Positions 37,701-52,000 of a stretch of 64,000 nucleotides of DNA are shown here, piece by piece (positions within the stretch are counted from its first letter, which is position 1; every line of letters begins with the position of its first letter). Origin of the DNA: Streptomyces griseus (GTDB lineage: Bacteria > Actinomycetota > Actinomycetes > Streptomycetales > Streptomycetaceae); the NCBI RefSeq assembly GCF_900460065.1, contig NZ_UAVD01000009.1, positions 62,001 through 126,000 of the forward strand, given 5' to 3'. The position numbers and the translations under genes are program-made. Under the pieces are notes generated by a model. That model was not told the DNA's origin and ran no database searches. It saw nothing but the letters and a program-made list of their open reading frames with translations.

Positions 37701-40700
37701 GGGCGTCGGACGAGCCCATCGCGATCGTGTCGGCCTCCGGCCGCTGGCCGGGTGGCGCGGACACGCCGGAGCGGCTGTGGCAGATCGCCGTCGACGGTGT
37801 CGACACGGTCGGTCCCTTCCCGTCCAACCGGGGCTGGGACCTGGAGGCGCTGTACTCACCCGACGAGCCGAGGACCGGCACCTCGTACACGGACCGGGGC
37901 GCCTTCCTGTACGGGGCGGACGAGTTCGACGGCGCGTTCTTCGGGCTGGGGCCGCGCGAGGCCACCGCGATGGACCCGCAGCAGCGGCTGCTGCTGGAGT
38001 CGGCGTGGGAGGCGGTGGAGCGGGCGGGCATCGAGCCGGGTTCGCTGCGCGGCAGCCCGACGGGCGTGTTCATCGGTGTGATGCCGCAGGAGTACGGGAC
38101 GCGGCTGCACCAAACGACGGAGGAGTACGACGGGCACGCGCTGACCGGTGGTCTCACCGCGGTCGCGTCCGGCCGCCTGTCCTATGTGCTGGGTCTCGAG
38201 GGCCCCGCGATCAGCGTCGACACCGCGTGCTCGGCCTCGCTGGTGTCGATGCACCTGGCGGTGCAGTCGCTGCGGCGCGGCGAGTGCGACCTGGCGCTGG
38301 CCGGTGGTGTGACGGTCATGTCGACGCCCGGCATGTTCACCGAGTTCTCCCGGCAGCGCGGGCTGGCGCGCGACGGCCGCTGCAAGCCGTTCTCGGACGC
38401 CGCCGACGGCACCGCGTGGGGCGAGGCGGCGGGCGTCGTGATGCTGGAGCGGCTGTCGGACGCCGTCCGCAACGGGCACCCCGTGCTCGCGCTGGTGCGC
38501 GGTTCGGCGATCAACCAGGACGGTGCGTCCAATGGTCTCACCGCCCCGAACGGCCCGTCGCAGGAGCGGGTGATCCGTGCCTCGCTGGCCGACGCGGGGC
38601 TGCGTCCATCGGACGTGGACGCGGTCGAGGCGCACGGCACCGGGACGACGCTGGGCGACCCCATCGAGGCGCAGGCGCTCCTCGCGACGTACGGCCGGGA
38701 GCGTGACGTTCCGCTGCTGCTCGGTTCGGTGAAGTCGAACATCGGTCACACGCAGGCGGCGGCGGGCGTCACCGGCGTGATCAAGATGGTGCACGCGCTG
38801 CGGAACGGCGTGCTGCCGGCGACGCTGCACGTGGACGAGGTGTCCCGGCACGTCGACTGGTCGCCGGGCACCGTCTCGGTGCTGACCCGGAACACGCCGT
38901 GGCCCGAAACCGGCCGGCCGCGCCGGGCCGCCGTGTCGTCGTTCGGCATCAGCGGCACGAACGCGCACCTGATCCTGGAGCAGGCGCCAAAGACCGCCCC
39001 GGCCTCCGGCGCGGTGGAGGGCGCGGGAGCCGCGGAAGCCGCGGTATCCGCGGTATCCGCGGAGGCGGTGACCGGCCCGGCGGTGGTGCCCTGGGTGCTG
39101 TCGGCCGGGTCCGTTGCCGCGCTGCGCGAGCAGGCCGCACGGCTGCACGAGCGGGTCCTCGGCGACCCCGGTGCGGGCGTCGAGGACATCGCGGCCTCGC
39201 TCACCCGTACCCGCTCCTCGTTCGACCACCGCGCGGTGGTCGTGGGCGCCCGCGAGCAGCTCCTCGACGGACTGCTCGCGGTGCGCGACGACGAGGAGGA
39301 GTCCGCCGCCGTCGTGCGCGGCACGGTGGCCCCGCGCGGCCGGACCGTCTTCGTCTTCCCCGGCCAGGGCGCCCAGTGGGCCGGAATGGGGCGTGAACTC
39401 CTCGCCACCTCACCGGTGTTCGCGCGGGCGATCGAGCGGTGCGCGGAGAGTCTCGCGCCGCACATCGACTGGTCGCTGACCGATGTGTTGCGCGGCGAGC
39501 CGGACAGTGCGTCGCTGGAGCGCGTCGATGTGGTGCAGCCGGCGCTGTGGGCGATGAACGTGGCCCTGGCCGAGCTGTGGAAGTCCGCCGGCGTGCGGCC
39601 CGACGCCGTGATCGGCCACTCCCAGGGCGAGATCGCCGCCGCCGTGGTGGCCGGGGCACTGTCCGTCGAGGACGGTGCGAGGACGGTCGCGCTGCGGAGC
39701 CGGGCGATCAAGCAGATCGAGGGCGGCGGCGGGATGGCCTCCGTGCCGCTGCCCGCCGACGCCGTGCGGGAGCGGCTCACGCGCTGGGGAGCACGGCTCG
39801 ACGTCGCCGCGATCAACGGCCCGTCGGCCACGATCGTCTCCGGTGACGCGGACGCGCTGCGCGAGATGGTCGACGCCTGCCGCGCCGATGGCGTGAGCGC
39901 GAAGACGATCCCGGTGAGCTACGCCTCGCACTCCTCGCACGTCGAGGCCGTGCGCGACGATCTCGCCCGGGCGCTCAAGGACGTCGAACCGCGGGCCACC
40001 GGCCTGACGTTCTTCTCGACAGTCACGACACGGCCGCTCGACACGACGCTGCTGAACGCCGACTACTGGTACGAGAACCTGCGCGAGACCGTGCGGTTCG
40101 AGGACACCGTGCGGGCGGCGCTCGCGGACGGCTGCACGACGTTCGTCGAGATCAGCCCGCACCCCGTGGTGGCGGTCGGGCTCAACCAGATCACCGACGA
40201 AGCGGTGATCACCGGGACGCTGCGGCGCGACAAGGGCGGCCTGGACCAGTTCTACGCCGCCCTCGCCCGCGTCCATGTCACCGGGGTGACGGTCGCGTGG
40301 GAGAACGTCGTCTCCGGCCGCACCGTCGAGCTGCCGACGTACCCGTTCCAGCGCAGGCGGTTCTGGCTCGACGCACCGGCGACGACCGGTGACGTCGGCG
40401 CGGCGGGGCTGGAGGAGGCCGGGCACCCGCTGCTCGGCGCGACCGTGGAGCTGGCCGGCGACGGTGGGCTCGTGCTGACCGGGCGGGTGTCGCTGGGCGT
40501 GCACCGGTGGCTCGCGGACCACGCGGTGTTCGGCCGGCCGCTGCTGCCCGGCACCGGGTTCCTGGAGCTGGCGCTGCACGCGGCGGGCCGGGTGGGCGCC
40601 GCGTCGGTGGACGAGCTGACGCTGGAGGCGCCGCTGCTCCTCACCGAGGACGGCGCCGCGCAGATCCAGGTCGTGGCCGGTCCGGCGGACGAGGACGGCC

Positions 40701-43057
40701 AGCGCACCGTCGGCGTGTACTCGCGCGAGGCCGGCGGTGAGTGGACGCGCAACGCCCACGGCACGCTCGCGACCGCGCCGGACGGGGAACCGGCCGTGCG
40801 CGAGGAGCGGCTGTCGGGCACGTGGCCGCCCCCGGACGCCACGACGGTGGACGTCGAGGAGCTGTACGACCGGCTTTCGGCCCAGGGGTACGACTACGGG
40901 CCCGCGTTCCGCGGTCTGCGTGCGGTGTGGCAGCGGGGCGAGGAGATCTTCGCCGAGGTGGCTCTGGACGAAGACGCTCCCGGGGCCGAGGAGTTCGGTC
41001 TGCATCCGGCGCTGCTGGACGCGATGCTGCACCCGGTGGTGGGCATCGCGGTCACCGGACCGCAGGTGCGGCTGCCGTTCTCGTGGAACGGGGTGCGGCT
41101 GTACGCTCCGGGCGCCACGGAGCTGCGGGTGCGGATCTCGCCGGCCGGCCAGGACGCGGTCACGATCACCGCGGCCACCGAGGGCGGTCTGCCGGTGGCG
41201 CACGTGGACTCGCTGCGCCTGCTGCCGGTCTCGGCCGATCAGCTGGGCGGGGCGCGCACGACACCTCCGTACCGGCTGACCTGGTCCGAGACGGCGGTCA
41301 CGCGGGCCCCCGAGCCCGCGGTCGCCGTCACGGACATCGAGACGGGTTTCGCGGAGCTGGCCGACGTGCCGGAGTTCGTGGTCCTGGACGTGGCCTCGCG
41401 GGCGCCGGGCTCCGTGGTGGCGGAGACGCACCGTGTCACCGCACGCGTCACGGAGCTGCTGCGGGAGTGGCTGGCCGACGAGCGGTTCACCGCGTCGACA
41501 CTGGTCCTGCGCACGCGCCACGCGGTCGCGACCGGCGCACCCGCCGACGCCGACGCGGTCGCGGACCTCGTGGCCGCCCCGGTGTGGGGGCTGGTCCGCA
41601 CCGCACAGGCGGAGCATCCGGACCGTCTGGTGCTGCTGGACGCGGACGGCGACCTCGACGCCGGTCTCCTGGCGGGCGCCGTCGCGAGCGGCGAGGCCCA
41701 GTTCGCGATCCGCGACGGCGCGGTGCTCGTACCGAGGCTGGCACAGCTGACGCCGGGGGCCCTCGCCGGGGCGGTGCCGGCCCTCGACCCCGAGGGCACG
41801 GTGCTGATCACCGGGGGAACCGGTGGGCTGGGCGGACTCGTGGCGAAGCACCTGGTGACACGGCACGCCGTACGGCACCTGGTGCTGACGAGCCGTCGGG
41901 GCGCCGATGCGCCGGGGGCGCGGGAGCTGGCCGATGAACTCGTCGCGCTGGGTGCGCGGGTGCGGCTCGCGGCCTGCGACGCGGCCGAGGCCGACGACCT
42001 GGCCGCGCTGCTGGCGACCGTCCCGCCGGAGCACCCGCTGACGGCCGTGGTGCACACGGCGGGGGTGATCGCGGACGGCACGGTGGCCTCGCTCTCCGCG
42101 GAGCGGGTGCACTCGGTGCTGCGTCCGAAGGTCGACGCCGCGTGGAACTTGCACGAGCTGACCTCGGGGCTGGACCTGTCGGCGTTCGTGCTGTTCTCCT
42201 CCGCCGTGGGCGTGGTCGGCAACCCGGGCCAGGCCAACTACGGGGCGGCGAACGGCTTCCAGGACTCCCTGGCACACCACCGCCATGCGCAGGGCCTGCC
42301 CGCGGTGTCGGCCGCGTGGGGTCTGTGGGCGGAGGCCAGCGGCATGACGTCGCACATGACCGCGACCGACGTGGAGCGCATCGGGCAGCGCGGGCTCAGG
42401 CCCATGCCGACGGAGGTGGGTCTCGCCCACTTCGACGCGGCACTCTCCGCGGGGCTGCCCGCACTCGTCACGGCCCGCATCGAAACGCGGGACGTGGACA
42501 CGGGCTCGATCCCCGTGCTCAAGGGGCTCGCCGGGTCCGGGCCGAAGCGGAACGCGCCGAAGCGGTCGCTGGCGGCGGAGCTCGTCGGACTGGACGCGGC
42601 CCAGCAGCACGCGCTCCTGCTCGACGCGGTGCTCAGGACCGCGGCCGGCACGCTCGGCCACGACTCGGCGGACGCGATCACCGCGCACGGCGGGTTCCTG
42701 GAGCAGGGGTTCGACTCGCTGAGCGCGGTCGAGCTGCGGACCCGGCTCGGCAGGCTCGTGGACACGAAGCTGCCGAGCACGCTCACCTTCGACTATCCGA
42801 CGCCGGACGCCATCGCGGGCCATCTGCGGTCGCTGCTGGTGCGGGACGGGACCGAGTCGGCCCCGGACGTGCTGGGCGAGCTGGACCGGCTGCGGGCCCT
42901 GCTGTCGGCGACGGACGCCGAGGCGCTCGAGAAGGACCGGGTGGCCGTGGTCGCGGCCCTGAACGAACTGATGGGGCTGGTGGACGTCGAGTACGCGATC
43001 GACACCCAGCGTTCCGACGAAGACTTCTTCGCAATGATCGACAACGAGCTGGCCTGA
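34742..43057 (+). CDS. Type I modular PKS: loading module (KSQ-AT-ACP) plus module 1 (KS-AT-DH-KR-ACP)
   Basis: 2771 residues. The loading KS has glutamine Q167 in place of the active cysteine (DTGQSSSL), the KSQ decarboxylase signature. Its AT has S605 (GHSQGE) and Y705-A-S-H, the methylmalonyl signature, and the ACP serine is S938, so the starter should be propionyl. Module 1: KS C1163 (DTACSASL); AT S1627 with YASH from 1727, methylmalonyl; DH H1927 (HxxxGxxxxP) and D2093; KR glycine loop from 2358 with catalytic GQANY; ACP S2659. The KR stereo-motif reads IAD, retaining the aspartate of B-type KRs. Product unit: an alpha-methyl trans double bond. Residues 2710-2771 are a C-terminal docking domain for the next subunit. 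ATG 34742 follows GGGGAAG. Confidence 0.96.
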   Translation: MNTFEHASSNAVAVVGLSCRLPGAPDTPSFWRLLSSGTSAITESSRFGDAVPVRWGGFLPDDEVGAFDAEFFGISPKEAAAMDPQQRLLLELGWEALEDAGYVPAELRGEHLGVFVGSMASDYATIAARAGVVSRHSLTGLNRGLLANRLSYVLGLRGPSLAVDTGQSSSLVAVHLACQSLRSGESEVALAAGVNLILTPQSTVEADRFGALSADGRSFTFDARANGYVRGEGGAVLVLKGLAAARRDGDTVYAVIRGSAVNNDGPAATLTTPSRSAQEAVITAAHRRAGTAPDEVGYVELHGTGTPVGDPIEANALGATLGRGRTEPLRVGSVKTNIGHLEGAAGIAGLLKTVLSLHHGAVPPSLNFATPNPDVPLEELNLSVQQELEEVGPTVAGVSSFGVGGTNCHVVLTGTERSPREPRPAAAGGPLPWVLSARTEQGLRDQAGRLYERVAAPDAPASDDIAFSLATSRTHFPYRAAVLSGDAEGLLGLRDGGLSADLVRGRAVPSGGTVLVFPGQGSQWAGMAAELIATAPVFAAKIHACAEVIDPLVGWSLVDVLREEPGSPSLERDDVVQPALFAVMVAFAALWQAAGVRPDAVIGHSQGEMAAAHVAGALSLRDAATLVVRRAQQVVRIPRAGGLLSVPLPVAKVREDIAAWPDRLGIGAVNGPSATIVSGELDALRELESAYVADGVKARVVPINYASHSPLVEDIREDVLRAAADVEPLRTDVAFYSTVTGALLPDTSVLDAEYWYGNLRQAVEFERAVRAAFADGHTTFVECSAHPVLGVGITQILEGREAVITGTLRRDRGGLRQFLSSLAGVHVGGGAVDWAAADWEGLLAGRPVRRVALPSYAFQRERQWLDVAADGVVPSVPGPRPAPEQAPAGGGQRPGSGGDLTPERALDLVRGAVAVVLGHASPASVPVDATFKELGLDSIGAVEFGRALAGATGRPTTSTLTYDHPTPASVAAYLTRGDAEEEFTAAGASDEPIAIVSASGRWPGGADTPERLWQIAVDGVDTVGPFPSNRGWDLEALYSPDEPRTGTSYTDRGAFLYGADEFDGAFFGLGPREATAMDPQQRLLLESAWEAVERAGIEPGSLRGSPTGVFIGVMPQEYGTRLHQTTEEYDGHALTGGLTAVASGRLSYVLGLEGPAISVDTACSASLVSMHLAVQSLRRGECDLALAGGVTVMSTPGMFTEFSRQRGLARDGRCKPFSDAADGTAWGEAAGVVMLERLSDAVRNGHPVLALVRGSAINQDGASNGLTAPNGPSQERVIRASLADAGLRPSDVDAVEAHGTGTTLGDPIEAQALLATYGRERDVPLLLGSVKSNIGHTQAAAGVTGVIKMVHALRNGVLPATLHVDEVSRHVDWSPGTVSVLTRNTPWPETGRPRRAAVSSFGISGTNAHLILEQAPKTAPASGAVEGAGAAEAAVSAVSAEAVTGPAVVPWVLSAGSVAALREQAARLHERVLGDPGAGVEDIAASLTRTRSSFDHRAVVVGAREQLLDGLLAVRDDEEESAAVVRGTVAPRGRTVFVFPGQGAQWAGMGRELLATSPVFARAIERCAESLAPHIDWSLTDVLRGEPDSASLERVDVVQPALWAMNVALAELWKSAGVRPDAVIGHSQGEIAAAVVAGALSVEDGARTVALRSRAIKQIEGGGGMASVPLPADAVRERLTRWGARLDVAAINGPSATIVSGDADALREMVDACRADGVSAKTIPVSYASHSSHVEAVRDDLARALKDVEPRATGLTFFSTVTTRPLDTTLLNADYWYENLRETVRFEDTVRAALADGCTTFVEISPHPVVAVGLNQITDEAVITGTLRRDKGGLDQFYAALARVHVTGVTVAWENVVSGRTVELPTYPFQRRRFWLDAPATTGDVGAAGLEEAGHPLLGATVELAGDGGLVLTGRVSLGVHRWLADHAVFGRPLLPGTGFLELALHAAGRVGAASVDELTLEAPLLLTEDGAAQIQVVAGPADEDGQRTVGVYSREAGGEWTRNAHGTLATAPDGEPAVREERLSGTWPPPDATTVDVEELYDRLSAQGYDYGPAFRGLRAVWQRGEEIFAEVALDEDAPGAEEFGLHPALLDAMLHPVVGIAVTGPQVRLPFSWNGVRLYAPGATELRVRISPAGQDAVTITAATEGGLPVAHVDSLRLLPVSADQLGGARTTPPYRLTWSETAVTRAPEPAVAVTDIETGFAELADVPEFVVLDVASRAPGSVVAETHRVTARVTELLREWLADERFTASTLVLRTRHAVATGAPADADAVADLVAAPVWGLVRTAQAEHPDRLVLLDADGDLDAGLLAGAVASGEAQFAIRDGAVLVPRLAQLTPGALAGAVPALDPEGTVLITGGTGGLGGLVAKHLVTRHAVRHLVLTSRRGADAPGARELADELVALGARVRLAACDAAEADDLAALLATVPPEHPLTAVVHTAGVIADGTVASLSAERVHSVLRPKVDAAWNLHELTSGLDLSAFVLFSSAVGVVGNPGQANYGAANGFQDSLAHHRHAQGLPAVSAAWGLWAEASGMTSHMTATDVERIGQRGLRPMPTEVGLAHFDAALSAGLPALVTARIETRDVDTGSIPVLKGLAGSGPKRNAPKRSLAAELVGLDAAQQHALLLDAVLRTAAGTLGHDSADAITAHGGFLEQGFDSLSAVELRTRLGRLVDTKLPSTLTFDYPTPDAIAGHLRSLLVRDGTESAPDVLGELDRLRALLSATDAEALEKDRVAVVAALNELMGLVDVEYAIDTQRSDEDFFAMIDNELA

Positions 43058-43071
43058 GGGAGATTCCGGCA

Positions 43072-46000
43072 ATGTCAGAAGAACAGAAGCTGAGGGATTA
43101 TCTCGGCCGGGTCACCGCCCAGCTGAAGCAGGCCAAGCGGACCCTCCAGAACCTGGAGGCGGCGCAGAACGAGCCCATCGCGATCGTGGGCATGGCCTGC
43201 CGCTACCCCGGTGGTGTGCGGTCCCCCGAGGACCTGTGGCGGCTGGTCGACTCCGGCGAGGACGCGATCTCCGAGTTCCCCGCCAACCGGGGCTGGGACC
43301 TGGACGCGTTGTTCGACACCGACCCCGACCGGAGCGGCACGTCCTACACGCGTGAGGGCGGATTCCTCTACGACGCGGACGAGTTCGACGCCGACTTCTT
43401 CGGTGTGTCACCCCGTGAGGCGACGGCGACGGACCCGCAGCAGCGGCTGCTCCTGGAGTCGGCGTGGCAGGTGCTGGAGAGCGCGGCGATCCGCCCCGAC
43501 TCCCTGCGCGGCAGCGACACGGGCGTGTTCGTCGGGGTGATGTCGCAGGAGTACGGTCCGAGCCTGCTGCACCCGTCGGTCGACGGCACCGACGGCTTCT
43601 TGCTGACGGGCAATCAGAACAGTGTCGCGTCGGGCCGTATCGCCTACACCCTCGGCTTCGAGGGCCCCGCGGTCACGGTGGACACGGCGTGCTCGTCGTC
43701 GCTGGTCGGTGTCCACCTCGCGGTGCAGGCGCTGCGTGCGGGCGAGTGCTCGCTGGCGCTGGCCGGCGGTGTCGCCGTGATGTCGACGCCGGGGTTCTTC
43801 ATCGAGTTCTCCCGGCAGCGCGGCCTGTCGCCGGACGGCCGGTCGAAGTCGTTCGCGGCGGCGGCGAACGGGACGGGCTGGAGCGAGGGCGTCGGCATGC
43901 TGGCGCTGGCGCGGCTGTCCGACGCCGAGCGGCTCGGCTACCGGGTCCTCGGTCTCGTACGGGGCAGTGCGATCAACCAGGACGGCAAGAGCAGCCAGCT
44001 CAGCGCGCCGAACGGGCCGGCACAGCAGCGGGTGATGCGGCAGGCGCTGGCCTCCGCCCGGCTGACCGCGTCGGACGTGGACGTCGTGGAGGCGCACGGC
44101 ACCGGGACGGTCCTGGGGGACCCGATCGAGGCGCAGGCCGTCATCGCGACCTACGGCCAGGACCGGGAATCCCCCCTGTGGCTGGGCTCGTTGAAGTCGA
44201 ACATCGGCCATACGCAGGCGGCTGCCGGGGTCGGCGGCATCATCAAGATGATCATGGCGATGCGTCATGGGGTGCTGCCCCGGACGCTGCACGTGGACGA
44301 GCCGACCCCGCACGTCGACTGGTCGGCGGGGTCCGTCGAGCTGTTGACGAAGGCCCGGCCGTGGCCGGAGCTGGAGCGTCCGCGGCGGGCGGGCGTGTCG
44401 TCGTTCGGCATCTCCGGCACGAACGCGCACGTCGTCCTGGAAGCGGTGCCGGTGGCGGAGCCCGCGGAGCCGGGCGAGTCCGTGGAGCCCGGTGGGGCGG
44501 CGCGGGTGCCGTACCTGGTGTCGGCCAGGACGCCCGACGCGCTGCGGGCTCAGATCGACAGGCTGCGGCACCACCTCGACCGGCACCCCGGGCTGTCACC
44601 CGCCGACGTCGGGTTCTCCCTCGCCGAGCGCACCCAGTTCACGCACCGGGCGGCGCTCCTCGGGGACGCGACGCTGGCCGAGGGCCAGGCGGGCCGGGGC
44701 GGTCTGGCGTTCCTGTTCACCGGCCAGGGATCGCAGCGCACCGGCATGGGCCGCGAGCTCTACGAGACCTACCCGGTGTTCCGGGAGGCACTGGACGCCG
44801 CGCTCACCGCACTCGGCATCCAGGACGAGTTCTTCACCGGCGACCTCGACCGCACCCGCCTCACCCAACCCGCACTCTTCGCCCTCGAAACCGCCCTCTA
44901 CCGCCTCTACGAGTCCTGGGGCATCACCCCCGACCACCTCGTCGGCCACTCCATCGGCGAGATCACCGCCGCCCACGTCGCCGGCATCCTCACCCTCCCC
45001 GACGCCGCCCGCCTCGTCACCGCCCGCGCCACCCTCATGGACGCCCTCCCCCACACCGGCACCATGACCGCCATCGAAGCCACCGAAGAAGAAATCACCC
45101 CCCACATCACCGACGGCGTGAGCATCGCCGCCGTCAACGGCCCCACCTCCGTCGTCATCTCCGGCGACACCGACGCCACCGAAAGAATCACCGAGCACTT
45201 CCGCACCCAGGGACGCCGCACCAAAGCACTCACCGTCAGCCACGCCTTCCACTCGCACCACATGGAACCGATGCTCGACGACTTCCGCGCCGTGGCCCGT
45301 ACCCTCAGCTACTCCGCACCACGGATCCCCATCGTCTCGACCGTGGCCGTCGACAGCGACCTGACCGACCCCGACTACTGGGTCACCCAGATCCGTGAGG
45401 CCGTCCGCTTCCACCACGCCGTGGTGGAACTGGAGAACCACGGTGTCACCACCTTCATCGAACTCGGCCCCGACGGCGTCCTCACCGCACAGGCCCAGCA
45501 GTCCGCCGACGGTGTGTTCGCGGCGGCGCTGCGGTCGAGCCAGGACGAGGTCACCAGCACGCTGACCGCGCTGGGTACCGCCTACACCCACGGCCGGGTC
45601 CCCGACGCGCAGGCGCTGTACGGCGACGCGCACCGCGTCGAGCTGCCGTCGTACGCCTTCCAGCGGCAGCGGTACTGGCTCACGGCGGGCGTGACGAGCG
45701 CCGACGCGACGGACCTGGGGCAGACGCCCACCGATCACCCGCTGCTGAGCAGTGTGGTGCGGCCCGCGGACAGCGACACCGTCCTGTTCACCGGCAGGCT
45801 GACTCCTGGTACGTGGCTGGACGACCACACCGTGCTCGGCACCGCGATCGTGCCCGGCGCCGCACTGGTCGACCTCTCCCTCCACGCGGCCGGGGAGAGC
45901 GGGTTCGCCACCCTGGACGAGCTGGTCGTCGAAGCGCCGATGGTGCTCACCGAGGCCCTCCAGGTCCAGGTCAAGGTCGTCGACGACAGCGTGACCATCC

Positions 46001-49000
46001 ACTCCCGCACCGACGGCGACTGGACCCTCCACGCCACCGGCACCCTGTCGAACGACACCGTGCCGCGGGCCGACCTGGCCTGGCCGCCCGTCGCGGAGCC
46101 GATCGACGTGGCCGAGATGTACGCGGAGCTGGGAGCGGCCGGGCTCGCGTACGGCCCCGCCTTCCGCAACGTCACCGCTGCCTGGCGCACCGCGGCGGCC
46201 GTGTTCGCCGAGGTCGCGGTGGAGAAGCACGACTTCGGCGTGCACCCCGCGCTGCTCGACGCCGCGCTGCACCCGCTGGCGGCGACGGCCGACGGGCTCG
46301 CTCTGCCCTTCGCCTGGCAGGGCGTTCGGCTGCACTCCCCCGGTGCCACCGCGCTGCGGGTCCGCGTGGACCTCGGTACCAACGCGGTGCACGCCGTCGA
46401 CGCCGAGGGCGCGCCCGTACTGACCGTGTCGTCGCTCGCGACGCGTCCGGTGACCGCGGACCAGCTCGCCACCCGCACCGACGGCCTCTACGAGCGGACG
46501 TGGGTGCCGGTCACCCCGGTGCCCGTTCCCCACACCGTGCTCGACGTTCCGGACGGCACCGTCCACGACGTGACGGCGCGGGTTCTGTCGGCGTTGCAGG
46601 AGAAGCTGGCGGGCGACGGGACCGTGGCGGTGGTCCGGCGCGGCGACGACCTCTCGGCCGCGGCGGTCGAGGGACTGGTGCGGTCGGCCCAGGCCGAGCA
46701 CCCCGGCCGGATCGTGCTGGTGGACACCGACGGCAGTGTCGACCTGGCCACGGTCGTCGGCGACGAGCCGCACGTGTCCGTCCGCGCGGGCGCGGTGCTG
46801 GCCCCGAGGCTCGCCCGCAGCACGGGCCGGGGCCCCGCCCCCACGTGGGACGGCACGGTCCTGATCACCGGTGGCGCCCTCGGCACACTGCTGGCACGGC
46901 ATCTGGTGGAGCGTCACGGTGTACGCGACGTCGTGCTGGCGAGCCGCAGCGGACGCGACCCGGGGATGGCGCACGTACGCGGCGTGGCGTGCGACGTCAC
47001 GGACCGAGAGGCGCTGAAGGCACTGCTCGACGGGCTTCCGGACCTGGCCGCGGTCGTGCACACGGCCGGCGTCCTGGACGACGGCCCGATCGACACGCTG
47101 ACCCCGCAGCGGCTGGACGCGGTCCTGCGTCCCAAGACCGCAGCCTGGCACCTGCACGACCTGACACGTGAGCGTGATCTGAAGGCGTTCGTGCTGTACT
47201 CGTCGGTCGCCGGTACGTTCGGCACGGCCGGCCAGGCCAACTACGCGGCCGCCAATTCCTACCTGGACGCGCTGGCCCGGCTGCGGCACCGTGAGGGGCT
47301 GCCGGCGGTGTCGCTGGCCTGGGGCATGTGGGACGACGGGATGGCGTCGGAGCTGTCCGACGCCGACCGCGCCCGGCTGGCCCGTGAGGGCTTCCTGCCG
47401 ATCACCGCCGAGCACGGCCTCGCGATGCTCGACACGGCGCTGGGCCTCGACGTGCCCACGCTGGTCGCGTCGCCGCTGAATCTGGCGGCGTTCCGCGACG
47501 AGGCGCCCGCGCTGCTGCGCGGGCTGGTCCGCACGACGCGGCGGGCCGTCCCGGCCGGCAATCTCGCCGACAGGGTCACCGGGCTGTCCGAGGACGAGCA
47601 GCGCGCGGTGGTGCTGGACGTCGTGCGCGAGAACGTCGCGGCGGTGCTCGGCCACACGGATCCGGGCGCGATCGACGCGGACGCGCAGTTCGGCGCGCTC
47701 GGCTTCGACTCGCTGATGTCGATCGAGCTGCGCAACAAGCTGAGCGCGGCGACGGGCACGAAACTGTCGGGCACGGTGATCTTCGACCACCCGACGCCCG
47801 ACGCGCTGGCGGAGTTCGTGCGCGTCACCCTGACCGGCTCGCGGGTCGTCCGGGCGGCGGCGGTGGCGACGACGGCGGTGACCGACGACCCGATCGCCGT
47901 GGTGGGCATGGCCTGCCGGTTCCCCGGCGGTGTGACATCGCCCGAGGACCTGTGGCGGCTGGTCGCCGACGGGGTCGACGCGATCGGCGAGTTCCCGGCC
48001 GACCGCGGCTGGCCCGACCTGTACCACCCGGACGCCGAGCGCACCGGCACCTCGTACGTGAAGCACGGCGGATTCCTTTACGAGGCCGACGCGTTCGACC
48101 CCGAGTTCTTCGGGATCTCGCCCCGCGAGGCGACGGCGATGGACCCGCAGCACCGGTTGCTGCTGGAGACCGCCTGGCACGCGCTGGAGGGCACGGGCAT
48201 CGCGCCGGCCTCCCTGCGCGGCTCGCGGACCGGTGTCTACACCGGGCTGATGCACTACGACTACGCACCGCGCGTCGGCCAGTACGCCGCCGCGATGGAG
48301 GGGTTCGTCAGCACGAGTTCGGCCGCGTCGGTCGCCTCCGGTCGCATCTCCTACACGCTGGGCCTGGAGGGTCCGGCCGTGACGATCGACACGGCGTGCT
48401 CCTCTTCCATCACGGCGACGCACCTCGCGGCGCAGGCGCTGCGTACCGGTGAGGTCTCGCTGGCGCTGGCCGGTGGTGCGACGGTCATGGCGAACCCGGA
48501 CGTGTTCGTGGAGTTCAGCCGCCAGCGCGGCCTGGCCCAGGACGGGCGCAGCAAGCCGTTCAGCGCCGACGCTGACGGTACGAGCTGGAGCGAGGGCGCC
48601 GGGGTGCTGGTGCTGGAGCGGCTGTCGGACGCGGTGCGCAACGGGCACACCGTGCACGCGGTCATCCGGGGTTCGGCGGTCAACCAGGACGGGGCGTCCA
48701 ACGGACTGACCGCGCCCAACGGGCCGTCACAGGAGCGCGTCATCCTCCAGGCGCTGGCCAACGCCCGCCTGGAATCCGCCGATGTGGACGTCGTGGAGGC
48801 GCACGGCACCGGAACCACCCTCGGCGACCCGATCGAGGCCCAGGCCCTCCTCGCCACCTACGGCCAGGGCCGACCCGCCAACCGCCCCCTGCACCTCGGC
48901 TCCCTCAAGTCCAACATCGGCCACACCCAGGCAGCGGCCGGCGTCGGCGGCATCATCAAAATGATCATGGCCATGCGCCACGGCACCCTGCCCCGAACCC

Positions 49001-52000
49001 TCCACGTCTCCCAGCCCACCCCCCACGTCGACTGGACCACCGGAGCAGTCACCCTGCTCACCGAAAACCAGCCCTGGCCGGAACTCGAACGACCCCGCCG
49101 CGCCGCCGTCTCCTCCTTCGGCATCTCCGGCACCAACGCCCACCTCATCCTCGAACAACCCACCCCCACCCCGGCCACCCCGGCCACCACCGAACCCACC
49201 CCGGCGGCCCCGGCGACCCCCCTCACCACCGAGCCCACCCCCTACCCCGTCTCCGCCAAGACCCCCCAAGCCCTCCAGGCCCAGATCACCGCCCTCCAGC
49301 ACCACCTCACCGAACACCCCGACCTGGCCCCCGCCGACATCGCCCACACCCTCAACCACCGCACCCAGTTCGACCACCGAGCCCTCCTCCTCGACACCGA
49401 GGTGCTGGCCAGCGGTACGATCGGCACCGGCGGTCTGGCGTTCCTCTTCACCGGCCAGGGATCACAGCGCACCGGCATGGGCCGCGAGCTCTACGAGACC
49501 TACCCGGTGTTCCGGGAGGCACTGGACGCCGCGCTCACCGCACTCGGCATCCAGGACGAGTTCTTCACCGGCGACCTCGACCGCACCCGCCTCACCCAAC
49601 CCGCACTCTTCGCGCTGGAAACGGCCCTCTACCGCCTGTACGAGTCCTGGGGCATCACGCCGGACCACCTCGTCGGCCACTCCATCGGTGAGATCACCGC
49701 AGCCCACGTCGCCGGCATCCTCACCCTCCCCGACGCGGCCCGCCTCGTCACCGCCCGCGCCACCCTCATGGACGCCCTCCCCCACACCGGCACCATGACC
49801 GCCATCGAAGCCACCGAAGAAGAAATCACCCCCCACCTCGACGACACGGTCGGCATCGCCGCCGTCAACGGCCCCCGCTCGATCGTCATCTCCGGCGACG
49901 ACACCGCCGGCGTGGCCGCGCGGTTCCCGGACCGCAGGACGAAGAAGCTCACCGTCAGTCACGCGTTCCACTCGCACCACATGGACGCGATGCTGGACGA
50001 CTTCCGCGTGACGGCGGAGCAACTGACGTACGAGCAGCCGTCGATCCCGATCGTTCCGACGGTCGCCACCGACCTCGCCATGACCGACCCCGAGTACTGG
50101 GTCACCCAGATCCGCTCGGCGGTCCGCTTCCACCACGCCGTGGTGGAACTGGAGAACCGCGGTGTCACCACGTTCATCGAGCTCGGCCCCGACGGCGTCC
50201 TCACCGCACAGGCCCAGCAGTCGGCCGAGGGCACCTTCACCGCCGCGCTGCGCCGGGGACGCGACGAGACCACCACTGCCCTCACCGCACTCGGTACCGC
50301 CTACGTCCACGGCCGCGCCCTCACCACACCCCACGGCGCACAGCTCAGCGACCTCCCCGGCTACGCCTTCCAGCGACAGAGCTACTGGCTCACGCGTACC
50401 AGCGGCAACGCGGCCGGCCTCGGCGTCGGGGCGAGCGGGCACCCGTTGCTGGGCGGACTGCTGCGGCTCGCGGACGGTGAGAGCACGGACGGTGAGAGCA
50501 CGGTGCTGACCGGGCGGTTGTCGCCGTCGTCATGGCTCGCGGACCACCAGGTACGCGGCACGGTCGTCGTCCCCGGCACGGCCCTGGTCGACCTGGCCCT
50601 GCACGCGGGCGAACTCGCCGGCCTCAGCACCCTGGACGAACTGGTCATCGAAGCCCCGATGCTGCTCACCGAGGCCCTCCAGGTCCAGGTCAAGGTCGTC
50701 GACGACACCGTGACCATCCACTCCCGCACCGACGCCGACTGGACCCTCCACGCCACCGGCACCCTCGGCTCCACCCCCGTCACACCCCAGGAATTCACCT
50801 GGCCGCAGGGTCAGGAGCTCGACACCTCCGGCATCTACGCGATGCTGGCGGACCTCGGTCTCGACTACGGCCCGGTGTTCCAGGGCCTGACCCGTGCGTG
50901 GCGCGACGGTGAGGTGCTCTACGCGGAGGTGGAGGTTCCGGAGCACGGTTTCGGCCTGCACCCGGCGCTGCTGGACGCCGCGCTGCACCCGTCCGCGGCC
51001 ACCGCGGACACCCTGGCGCTGCCGTTCTCCTGGAACGGCGTCACTCTCTACGCGACCGGCGCGACGACGCTGCGCGTGCGGATCACTCCGTCGGACGAGG
51101 GGCTCGCACTGCACGCCGTCGACCCGTCCGGTCAGCCGGTGCTCACGGTCGACCGTCTGGTCACCCGGCCTGTCGGCGCCGAGCTGACGGCCCGTACGGA
51201 CGGCCTGTTCCAGTTGTCCTGGCCTCAGGTCACCCCCACGACCCGTACCACCGAACACACCCTCATCGAAGTCCCCACCGGCAACGTCCACGACGTCACC
51301 GAACACATCCTCACCACCCTCCAGACCCACCTCACCGACACCACCGACAACCACCTCATCATCCTCACCCGCAACGCCGTCAACACCCCCACACCCGACC
51401 TCGCAGCCGCCGCCGTCTGGGGACTCGTCCGCACCGCACAAACCGAACACCCCGACCGCATCACCCTCATCGACACCGACGACACCCTCGACCCCACCAC
51501 CCTCACCGGCAACGAACCCCAACTCACCATCCGCAACGGCAAAACCCACGCACCCCGCCTCACCAAAACCCCCACCCCACAACCCCCCACCTGGCACCCC
51601 GACGACACCGTCCTCATCACCGGCGGCACCGGCACCCTCGGCACCATCCTCACCCGCCACCTCATCGAAACCCACCACATCAAAAACATCATCCTCGTCA
51701 GCCGACAAGGCAAAACCCCCCACACCCTCACCGACCTCAACGCCAACATCACCACCACCGCCTGCGACACCACCAACCGCGAAGCACTCCACCAACTCAT
51801 CACCAACACCCCCAACCTCACCGCCGTCATCCACACCGCAGGCATCGTCGACGACGCACTCCTCACCAACCTCACCCCCCAACAACTCCACACCGTCCTC
51901 GCCACCAAAACCGACACCGCCCACCACCTCCACGAACTCACCCAACACCTCAACCTCAAAGCCTTCGTCCTCTACTCCTCACTCGCCGGCACCCTCGGCA

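Noticed and set aside
44596-48657. A 1353-codon open frame on the minus strand opposite the PKS, and similar frames at 39410-43072 and 60313-63957
   Set aside because: They are antisense shadows of high-GC PKS codons: arginine/glycine/valine/histidine-rich low-complexity protein, no ribosome site, no domain; the plus strand has complete PKS motifs.
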